Positions 55,210 to 64,000 of a stretch of DNA of 64,000 nt are shown piece by piece (position 1 is the stretch's first letter; the number at the start of each line of letters is the position of its first letter). The DNA lies in contig CM022666.1 in assembly GCA_012295275.1 (NCBI GenBank), positions 6,177,339-6,241,338 of the forward strand, read 5' to 3'. Position numbers and translations under genes: made by a program. Below the pieces are notes generated by a model. That model saw nothing but the letters and a program-made list of their open reading frames with translations, did no database searches and was not told the DNA's origin. The stretch is from Chrysomallon squamiferum. Its lineage: Eukaryota; Mollusca; Gastropoda; Neomphalida; Peltospiridae.

Positions 55210-55724
55210 TGTTTAATCGTAACAAACTTTAATTCCACGCATATTCTGACGTCATCACATTTATTGTTAATCTATAGTACACTGCTATCACAGATGCAGA
55301 CAATTATAATCTTGAATAGGTAGAACGCTGTTAAAATAATTATATGCTAAATGGATATCTTTGTTGTGTGCATGTGTGTGTGTTGGTTTCTTTTAGTAAA
55401 TACGTATTTATCTTGGATTATGATTTGGATATGTGTGTGTGTGTGTATCTCTTTTACACGTTTTTTTCTATCTGTCTCTCTTTCAAAATATACATCAAAG
55501 TAAGTTATTAAGTCTGCTACAGTTTACACTGTAAAGAAGATTGTCAAGTTTGCGATTCAGAAATACCAGTCATGTTGTCCAGTGCTCATATAAGAGTATT
55601 TTTGTAAGCAACTTTATTTGTGTGTGTGTGTGTGAGTGAGTGTTTAGTATTAAATAAACATTAAATTTATTTAAAAGATTGTGGATATATCGTACATGCC
55701 TGTTATTCTATATTTATCCACCAG
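53212..55724. other. intergenic region between gene H and TM-CARD unit 2
   Basis: AGT repeats (53,330-53,580), sequence shared with 21,090-21,540, a GA tract (54,392-54,465), the aaagggacgcaaccg block (54,600-54,790), ATT and T runs (54,818-54,876), TTA repeats (55,155-55,207) and the flank shared with 22,000-22,430. A relic of the CARD exon start lies near 55,520-55,575. No complete exon is seen. Confidence 0.6.
54392..54465. repeat. (GA)n microsatellite
   Basis: About 36 GA units. Confidence 0.97.
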
Positions 55725-55910
55725 GATGTAAAGTATTACATGTTTACATACATTTCATTGGTTGTTTATTTCAGCAGATAAGGACTGTAAATATTAACAC
55801 AAGTACCTTCAGAATACATAATATATACATTAAACGATTGCTGTTATTAGTCATATTTCTCTGCTGGTTTGTGGTCGAAGCTGGACATATTTACCGGGCT
55901 AAAAGATCAG
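55725..55910 (+). CDS. TM exon, unit 2
   Basis: Long form after TATCCACCAG at 55,725 (phase 1), short form after TTTATTTCAG CAG at about 55,775 (phase 0); donor CAG|GTGAGA. It encodes VNINTSTFRIHNIYIKR, then the hydrophobic LLLLVIFLCWFVVEAGHIYR and basic AKRS. Compared with unit 1 the differences are conservative (R to W, I to V, V to A), keeping a membrane-spanning helix. Confidence 0.6.
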
Positions 55911-56870
55911 GTGAGAAATTAGAGAAGTCTTTGTTTTTCACATGAATGCTAGTATTTAGTATATTCTCGATTTAATATAGTTCAAAGAGAGAAAACTTAA
56001 ATCTGGCAGACTAATTTCTTTAGGTCAAAAGTGAGGCGCTTAATCGATATTCTGTGTAAAGTGGATAATACTGGAGTGTTGCTAGATAGGCTGTTTATTT
56101 ATTTATTTATTTATTTATTTATTGTGACGGTAGCTGTTGATAAAACACAGCCATATTTTATCCGTAGTTCTTGTCGATTAGGCATTACAGTGAAGAATAT
56201 CAGAATATTTTTGAATTGAATTTACTGTTTAGTATAACCTTCTTTAGATCGATCAATTTCGAGTTGGCTGACAACAAAGATATTCACAAATAATTATGAA
56301 CACCACTGAGGTCATTTAGTGACCTCTGTTGTTATCGATTAGGCATTACAGTGAAGAATATAAGAATATTTTTGAATGGAATTTAATGTTTGATATTAAC
56401 TTTCTTTAGATCGCTCAGTTTCGAATTGGAGGACAAGAAATATAGTCACCAACAATTATGAGCACCACTGAGGTCATTTACTGACCTCGGTTGTTACGTG
56501 TGCACCTGAACACGATCAGTCTATTGATATAAAGCAGTGAAACGATTGTCCTAGAAAGAAAAGAAATAAACCACACCCAGTATCTAATCTGACCATTACG
56601 TGGCGTCGAGCATATTTATAGTTAAGAATGCAGATAAGAAATCTATATTTATACCCGACGGTATTTTAGTTTTTTTCTGTTTTTTTTTTTTTGTTTTCTT
56701 TCTTTTGTTGGCGGTGATGTTGATGTTATTTGATTAGCAGGAAGGGACATTTTTTCATACACCTTCCCATAGACACGAACATATCATTTTTTCTGATGAG
56801 CTTGTTGAGTCCGGTTTATTCATAACACATACGTACATATCGTTAGTGTTGTTCTTTGTGCCTGTGCGTC

Positions 56871-56871
<1 letters not shown>

Positions 56872-56948
<77 letters not shown>

Positions 56949-56955
56949 CGCGTGT
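56872..56955. repeat. (GT)n / (CG)n microsatellite
   Basis: TG units ending in CG alternation, as at 24,283-24,365. Confidence 0.95.
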
Positions 56956-57065
56956 GTTAGGGTTATTTATTATATTTTATTACTTTTTATTTTATTTCAT
57001 TTTGTTTTATGTCTTATTTTATTTTTGCTTCTTTATTTATTATTTCGTTTTCTTTCTCACTGAAG

Positions 57066-57160
57066 AATCTCCATGTCAACCGGAATGTTCTCAGATTGTC
57101 ACGGACCTGGCATTTCGCTGGATGAAGAAAAAGCTACGTGGAGGGAGACCAACACGTCAC
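57066..57160 (+). CDS. juxtamembrane exon, unit 2, out of phase by one base
   Basis: Homologous to 24,475-24,570, but the acceptor AG is displaced by one base (CACTGAAG against CACTGAG), making 95 bases. With a phase-1 entry it reads the alternative basic frame (CSQIVTDLAFRWMKKKLRGG) and leaves in phase 0, which does not fit the CARD exons. Either the acceptor is used differently or this unit is damaged. Confidence 0.4.
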
Positions 57161-57850
57161 GTAAACCTATGATTTTTGGTTTTATCAGCTGTATTATTGT
57201 GTGGACATACGTACACACATACACACAAACACACATTGATACATGAACACATACATACATACGCACACACTAACAAACATTCATACATACATACATTGAT
57301 ACATGCATACAAACAAGCGTACACACAAGATTATAAGCAGACAGACAGAGAGACAGACGCATAAATAAACTAATCACTTTCAAGTAACAACTACGTAGTG
57401 ATCTTTATACTACATTTATTTTCCCTGATCTTTTCACTACTTAGACGTGAAACGCAAACACACACACACACACACACACTCACACACACACACAAACACA
57501 CAGGCATACACACCTGCATGTAAATGTATCTATTTATCTATTTCTGAGCATTTTACTGATATTTTGTAAGAAGCATTGCCATCTTACTTTTGCTGCACGC
57601 GGAATCCACTGAGAAGAGATGAAACTTTGCTGGTGCAAGTAAAGAAGGTTAAAGATATGAATACAAATCTGAAAATCTATCAGTCAGCTTATACGTAAGA
57701 AGAATAAATTATATTTTTAACACATTTCTGTATACTTCTGTGTCATTATTGACTAATCATACTCAACAACAGAGTATAAATTGTCCGTTTGTATAAATTA
57801 TTTTCTTTATATGTTCTCCACGACACAAAAGACAACATCATTATTAGAAC

Positions 57851-57996
<146 letters not shown>

Positions 57997-58061
57997 ATAC
58001 AAACTGCATTAATATCATACTTGTGATATTGTTCATAATAAATATTTATATTTCAGACCAG

Positions 58062-58216
58062 AAGATCTGAAACTAAGTGAGGAAATATTTGATGATTCCT
58101 CGCTGAATAATCCTATTGACCTTTCAAACATCGAAACAATCCGAATTCTGATCACTGGAACGGGAAAAATAGCTTACATAAAAAACGATGGAAAACATAC
58201 CTACACGGAGGTATAG
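58062..58216 (+). CDS. possible CARD-less alternative terminal exon
   Basis: After TTTCAGACCAG (acceptor at 58,061, phase 1) the frame reads DLKLSEEIFDDSSLNNPIDL, SNIETIRILITGTGKIAY and a tail ending KHTYTEV before TAG at 58,214-58,216. An upstream AG at 58,056 would need phase 2. It is acidic near its start, has no CARD, and the C-terminus TEV fits a class I PDZ ligand; the YTEV tyrosine could be a signalling site. No copy is seen in unit 1. Confidence 0.45.
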
Positions 58217-58405
58217 CTTAGATTCTCCTCTTCAAAAAATCAACCTATTTGAGTTATTTTGTATAGTCTGTTCTTAATTTTTGTTTTTGCCAGTTTCATT
58301 TTGTAATATGAAATATTACAAGCTATTTGTTTAACATGTTATGTAACTGTGGTGCATTAACATTAATATATATATTAGAAATCATATTTAAAGAGTAAAA
58401 TATTG

Positions 58406-58527
<122 letters not shown>

Positions 58528-58551
58528 AGCATGTTCTTAAATCTGTTACAG

Positions 58552-58970
58552 ATTACACTGATGCCCTGGCCTCTGATGTTAACGATTCAGAAATAACAGA
58601 CTTACCAGTAAGAGGTGACTCAGCAAAATCTGCGAAGAAGGCGTTTGAAGGAGACAAACGAAATCTGTCTGGTGTTTGTCGAGATGAAAGCGATGGACTG
58701 TCGCCGTTTGAGAGGTACATCCGGCCAAAGTACACAGAGTTTGTTGAAAAAATGGAGCCAGATTGCGTCCTTGATTATCTTTTTCAAGATAATATCGTCA
58801 CCCGTGAACAGATGGAAGACATTAGAAATGAACCTAGCCAGGCAGGTAGAAACAGGAAAATGCTCAGGGTTATGAACCAATGTCCCAATGGTGTGGAGAA
58901 ATTCAAACAAGCTTTAATAAATGCCAGTCAGAAACATCTGTCTGAGCTCATAATCTGTGACAAAAACTAA
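58552..58970 (+). CDS. terminal CARD exon, unit 2
   Basis: Acceptor CTGTTACAG, phase 1, open to TAA at 58,968-58,970. A linker of about 50 residues (YTDALASDVNDSEITDLPVR and onward) leads to a CARD: YIRPKYTEFVEKMEPDCVLD, YLFQDNIVTREQMEDI, NRKMLRVMNQCPNGVEKFKQ and ALINASQKHLSELI. It lacks the palindrome found ahead of the other two CARD exons and carries a CT tract instead. Full-length, no lesion. Confidence 0.85.
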
Positions 58971-59399
58971 ATAATGCAGACTGCGAGTTTCTACAAGGAA
59001 AATAATAATGTAGAATGTGAACGTCTGTTTTATCAAGAATAATGTACACTGAATTTCTGTGATAAAATATGAATAAAGTAGATAGTGACTATCTTTTATT
59101 AAATTATGAATAATAAAGACTGATTTTCTCTTATAAAATGTGATTAATGTAGACTGTGAGTGGTTATATTTTATTAAATCTATCATTGTATTGTTTAAAT
59201 AATTTTAAATAGTTGATAATGAATATCTATTATATAGTAGAATGATAATTTGTGCTCTAAATACTGTAGCCTATGAATGTCTTTGCTATTCCTATCTGAA
59301 CAATGCAGGCTGATTGTCGTGACTAGAAAGTGGAAACGTCAATATCTGTAACATTTGAATAATGATGACTGTTAAAGTCTGATTTTGTCGTATTTGAAT

Positions 59400-59699
59400 A
59401 ACATTGATACATGCATACAAACAAGCGTACACACAAGATTATAAGCAGACAGACAGAGAGACAGACGCATAAATATACTAATCACATTCAAGTAACAACT
59501 ACGTAGTTATCGTTATACTCCATTTATTTTCCCTGATCTTTTCACTACTTAGACGTGAAACACACACAGACACACACAGACAGGCATATACATCTGTATG
59601 TGTCTTCTTCTTCTGAGCATTTTTTTTTATCTTTTGTAAGAAGCACTGGCATCTCAACTTTGCTGCACGCGGAATCCCTTGAGAAGAGATGAAACTTTG
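59400..59699. repeat. duplicated CARD-exon upstream flank
   Basis: Copy of 57,295-57,635 (acatgcatacaaacaagcgt through gaagagatgaaactttgctg) and of 24,730-25,030, ending where the palindrome begins. Confidence 0.8.
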
Positions 59700-59724
59700 C
59701 TGTAACACATTTAAAACCATACTT

Positions 59725-59760
<36 letters not shown>

Positions 59761-59785
59761 AAGTATGGTTTTAAATGTGTTACAG
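59700..59785. repeat. perfect 86-bp palindrome ending at the double-CARD exon acceptor
   Basis: Same arms as 25,030-25,099 with a longer (AT)n centre. It again ends on the G of the splice acceptor (GTGTTACAG). Confidence 0.9.
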
Positions 59786-60601
59786 TTAACACTGATTCCA
59801 AGGCCTGTCATGTTAGGGATGCAGAAATGTCAGCCTTACTAGAAAGGTCTGACTCCGCAAAACCTGCGAAGAAGCTGGTTGAACCAGAGAAACGAAATCT
59901 GCCTGACGTTTGTCCAGCTGAAAGCGAAAAACAGTCGCTGTTTGAGACGTACATCCGGCCAAAGAACAAAGAGTTTGTTGAAACAATGGAGCCAGATGGC
60001 GTCCTTGATTATCTTTATCAAGAGAGGGTCGTTAACAGTGAACAGATGGAAGACATTAGAAGAACGTAGCCCGGCAGGTAGGAACAGGAAAATCCTCAGC
60101 GTTTTAAAAGACAGTCCCAATGAGGTGCAGAAATTCAAACAAGCTTTAATAAGTTCCTGTCAGGAACATGTGTCTGAGCTCATAATCTGTGATACCAGGG
60201 CCTTTCATGTTAATCATTCAGAAATGTCAGCCTTACCAATAAGAGGTTTCTCCCCAAAACCTGCGAAGAAGCTGGTTGAACCAGAGAAACGAAATCTGAC
60301 TGACGTTAGTCCAGCTGAAAGCGAAAAACAGTCGCTGTTTGAGACGTACATCCGGCCAAAGTACACAGAGTTTGTACAAAAAATGGAGCCAGATCGCGTC
60401 CTTGATTATCTTTATCAAGCGAGGGTCGTTAACAGTGAACAGATGGAAGACATTACAAGTGAACGTTGCCCGGCAGGTAGGAACAGGAAAATCCTCAGCG
60501 TTATAAACCAATGTCCCAATGGTGAGCAGAAATTCAAACAAGCTTTAATAGATGCCAGTCAGAAAGATCTGTCTGAGTTGATACTCTGTGATGGCAACTA
60601 A
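59786..60601 (+). pseudogene. tandem double-CARD terminal exon with frameshift in the first CARD
   Basis: Phase-1 start after the palindrome. The first half reads linker (AKKLVEPEKRNLPDV) and CARD to EQMEDIRRT, where a two-base deletion near 60,063-60,068 shifts the frame to a stop. The frame is regained in another register and the rest of CARD 1 (AGRNRKILSVLKDSPNEVQ and onward) runs without a stop into a second linker (CDTRAFHVNHSEMSALPIRG) and a complete CARD 2 ending LSELILCDGN and TAA at 60,599-60,601. The two CARD units have no intron between them, so the exon arose by internal tandem duplication of linker plus CARD. Either a broken exon or an assembly error; the second CARD itself is intact. 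Confidence 0.75.
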
Positions 60602-62188
60602 ATAATGCAGACTGTGAATTTCTACAAGCAAAATATTAATAATGTAGAATGTGAACATCTGTTACTATATCAAGAATAACGTATGCTGAATTTCTCTGAT
60701 AAAATATGAATAACGTGGATTCTGACTCTCTGTTATTAAATTATGAATAATAAAGACTGATTTTCTCTTATAAAATATTAATAATGTAGATTGTGTATGT
60801 TTATATTTTATTAAATCTATCATTGTATTGTCTAAATAATTTTAAATAGTTGATAATGAATATCTATTATATAGTAGAATAATAATTTGTGCTCTGAATA
60901 CTGTGGCCTATGAATGCCTTTGATATTCCAATTTGAACAATGCAGACTGAATGTCGCGACAAGGAAGTGCAAACGTCAATATCTGTAACATTTGAATAAT
61001 GACGACTATTAACGACTCATATAGTCGTATATAATAATGTTGTTTGTGAAAGTCTTATACAGTGATATTTGAATAATGACGACTGTTAAAGTCTGATATT
61101 GTGATATTTGAATAATGTTTTTAAAGTCTGGCATACTGATATTTAAATAATGTTGTTGATATAAGTCTGATATTTGGATAAATATTGTTAATAGAATATC
61201 AATGTCTGAGATACCTGAATAATGTAAATTGTAAATATCAGGCATAGCTTTTGAATACTGTAGACTGTCAATATCTGTGTTATCTGAATAATGTAGAATT
61301 TGGATATAATAGGATCTAAATATATTTAAATGTCTTTGATGTTTGAATAATGTAAATTATAAATATTATGAGTAGCATCAGAATACTGTATACTATGTGC
61401 TAATGTTATGTACTTACTGTGTAATATAAAATTTACAATTGTATCAGCATTATCTTATTAATTAAAAAGTAATTAAAATCATTATTTTAATCGAGAATTT
61501 TATGCTGATGTTTTGCTGTTGAAGATTAAATAACGATATAACAAAGGGTTACTTATAATGTAATCAGATGTTTTATATTTTACTTAAAATACTTATTTAT
61601 GGCATTGTCATTAAGATTTTCTATTTATTTTTGTAATACCAATTATTTATAGTCAGTGTTTTTTTTAATTATCTGTGAAACTGATGTTCACTGTCAGTAG
61701 TTGTAGTAATACTTATATATAATCTAGACACATAGTAATATATGATTTTTCCAACAAATTTAGCTTTCTCTGTTTAGCAAGAACTTTGAAATAGATGCTT
61801 AGCCAAAAAACTTAAGAACGAGTTATCTATTCAGATTTTTATATATGCAGCCTGTAAAATGTTACTATGCATCACTATATTAAACTATTTTGTTATGTTC
61901 CATGATTATATAAAATAAAATATTTCATAATATTTTTATGTCTTTTTCTTTTCCGTTTCATTTTATTTTATTTCATGTTGTGGGTTAAAAGATAAGACGG
62001 TTTGTGATGATGAAGAAATATTTGAAAATGTCAAATGATAAAAAAATTCTATTATTTTAAATGAAATTATTTTTTATAATTATTATATTTTTGCATAAGT
62101 TAACTTATTAGTGACTTATTTTTAAATTACTGGTTAATTATCTTTGAATTTTTAAACAAACAAACAAAAGGCTTCTTACTAGTGCTAA

Positions 62189-62236
<48 letters not shown>

Positions 62237-63186
62237 TTATTTTATTTTTTACTGTCCGGTATCAATGCGCGAACAGGCTCAGTAGACTAGTGGTCAGCAA
62301 ACTGGACATTAGTGTGACCACTGCTTCTGACTGACCTCGGTGGGCACCTGGTCTCTTTGGACCGATGGGTGGGCGTACAATTCCGGTGCAGCAAAATTTT
62401 CGGGCGTTTGTCGAAACTTGTTAGTTACGGAAGAACTATCCACGAAAATATCGACACAAATTGTATGGAGAGACAGAGGGAGATTAAAAGACAAAACAAA
62501 ACTGCAGTGACCGGTTCAGGTCCTCTGCAAACTTGGTTTCATTCAGGAATCAGAGACATGACAGAAAGAACAAGTCCTTGAAAATTATTCACAAACTAAA
62601 ACCTGGACGAACAAGACACTTCCATCGATCACCAGTCTTCTACTGACGCTGGGTTTCCTTTTATTGTCTGTTGCAACAAGCTCTGTAGCTTATATATTCT
62701 TTTCATAATAATAACAACACCAACAGTAACGATAACTACTACTGTCGTGATGAACAAACAAGCATAGTTTTTCCGTCGTTTTCAGACAGAAAATTTCTAA
62801 TAAAGGGACGCAACCGCCTTGGGTTCGATCTTAAGAAGATTTCACCAATTTCTTTGTTAATACTTCATAATGTTTGTGAAAAGCTACGTAAATACGTGGA
62901 TGAGTGTGTTCAGATATGAACAGACATGTTTTGTCCGATTCACGTATCAGTTATTAGTTTGCAAATAAATGTTAGGTCTTCTTCATAATTAAATATTGGA
63001 TCCTGTTCATTCGAATATAACTATTTTATTAAAGAAATTTGTTTACCATTATTCTAAGCTAAAATTTCGATCATCATGTTATATGTATATATGAATAAGA
63101 AAATAAATGTATTTATATAAAAAATCTGTTTTGTTTCGTTCTTTTAAATTGGAACAGTATCAATATTTTACGATTTATAATTAGTC
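60602..63186. other. 3' flank of the double CARD and duplicated intergenic blocks
   Basis: AT-rich sequence with AATAAA-like motifs (60,707 and 60,748), weak tandem units of about 55 bases containing gatatttgaataatg (60,960-61,390), a block shared with 25,680-26,080, ATT repeats (62,190-62,237), the caatgcgcgaacaggctcag block (62,265-62,720) and the aaagggacgcaaccg block (62,800-62,970). No exon is seen. Confidence 0.6.
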
Positions 63187-63243
63187 CTTCCAATTGCCAA
63201 AAGACATTATTATTAATATTATTATTTATATTATTATTATTAT

Positions 63244-63281
<38 letters not shown>

Positions 63282-63382
63282 TTGCTCTGGTTGTTACTGT
63301 TATCATCATCGACATCATTATTATTGTTGTTGTTTTCGTCGTCGTTGTTGCTGTTATTATAATCATGGTCATCATGATCATG

Positions 63383-63433
<51 letters not shown>

Positions 63434-63436
63434 GTT
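63187..63436. repeat. mixed TTA / TAG / GTT / ATT trinucleotide microsatellites
   Basis: Successive trinucleotide runs; the equivalents are at 55,150-55,207 and 27,090-27,175. Confidence 0.95.
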
Positions 63437-63815
63437 TAATCGTAACAAACTTTAATTCCACACATATTCCGACGTCATCACATTTATTGGTAATCTACAG
63501 TACACTTTTTTCAAAGATGCAGACAATTATAATCTTGAATAGTTAGAACGCGGTAAAAATAAATATATGCTAAGTGTGCATATTTGTTGGGTGCATACGT
63601 GTGTGTATGTTTTTTTAGTAACTGCGTATTTATCTTGGATTATGATTTGTATATGTGTGTGTTTATCTCTTTTACTCGTTTCTTTCTATATGTCTCTCTT
63701 TCAAAATGTACAACAAAGTAGGTTATTAAATTTGTTACAGTTTACACTGTATAGAAGACATGTCACTTTTGCGATTTAGAAATACTAGCCAGGTTATTCT
63801 ATATTTATCCACCAG

Positions 63816-63991
63816 GATGTAAAGTATTACATATTTACATTCATTTCATTGGTAGCAGATAAGGACTGTAAATATTAACACAAGTATCTTCAGAATACAT
63901 AATATATACATTAAACGATTGCTGTTATTAGTCATATTTTTCTGCTGGTTTGTGGTCGAAGCTGGACATATTTACCGGGCTAAAAGATCAG
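63816..63991 (+). CDS. TM exon of a third unit, running to the window end
   Basis: Same exon as 55,725-55,910, but a 10-base deletion removes the TTTATTTC part, so the long form would be frameshifted. The short form (63,856-63,991, after ATTGGTAG) keeps exactly 136 bases and stays open: VNINTSIFRIHNIYIKR then LLLLVIFFCWFVVEAGHIYR. It supports the short form as the real exon. Confidence 0.55.
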
Positions 63992-64000
63992 GTGAGAAAT

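Overview
This is a eukaryotic (animal) genomic window. It is AT-rich, its genes are split by GT-AG introns, about a third or more of it is micro- and minisatellite, and it carries TA-flanked MITEs; there is no bacterial gene organisation. The mix of CARD-domain immune-type exons, lineage-expanded secreted cysteine-rich genes and very long TC/GA tracts suggests an invertebrate, possibly a mollusc, but the sequence alone does not prove the taxon. A 200-base N gap lies at 28,801-29,000.

Two gene families share the window. Family 1 is a five-exon gene for a small secreted cysteine-rich protein of about 207-214 residues: signal-peptide exon 1, then exons 2-5, with every intron in phase 1. I find about ten copies or relics: A (3,180-5,533, +, truncated exon 5), I (10,155-7,298, -, frameshift and lost acceptor), B (15,721-18,252, +, intact), C (19,620-20,685, +, exon 5 only), J (exon 5 on - at 28,796, the rest probably hidden in the gap), D (34,245-37,104, +, intact), a lone exon-5 relic at 38,605, E (40,906-41,366, +), F (43,849-45,874, +, exons 1-4), G (46,310-46,770, +) and H (50,432-53,211, +, one-base frameshift). 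E and G look like a compact two-exon derivative with a new terminal exon in a shifted frame.

Family 2 consists of the 3' exons of a membrane protein with a cytoplasmic CARD. There are four copies of a transmembrane exon (22.4, 23.3, 55.7 and 63.8 kb), two juxtamembrane exons (24.5, 57.1 kb), CARD terminal exons at 25.1 and 58.6 kb, a tandem double-CARD exon with a frameshift at 59.8 kb, and a possible CARD-less alternative tail at 58.06 kb. No ectodomain exon directly attached to them was recognised. The cysteine-rich exons of family 1 lie immediately upstream and share phase-1 borders, so a soluble/membrane-bound receptor system is a testable but unproven idea.

Layout: 0-5.6 kb gene A unit; 5.6-7.3 kb convergent minisatellite spacer; 7.3-10.8 kb gene I unit; 10.8-15.3 kb spacer; 15.3-20.7 kb genes B and C; 20.7-27.2 kb TM-CARD unit 1; 27.2-28.8 kb 3' end of J; gap; 29.0-37.7 kb an inverted copy of the 6.7-15 kb arrangement, carrying gene D; 37.7-50.4 kb tandem units with E, F and G; 50.4-53.2 kb gene H; 54-64 kb TM-CARD unit 2 and the start of a third. 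A pogo/Tigger-like MITE ends exactly 91 bp before the start codon of D, E, F, H and I. A second TA-flanked MITE sits in intron 2 of I, D, F and H. The locus reads as a fast birth-and-death multigene cluster.
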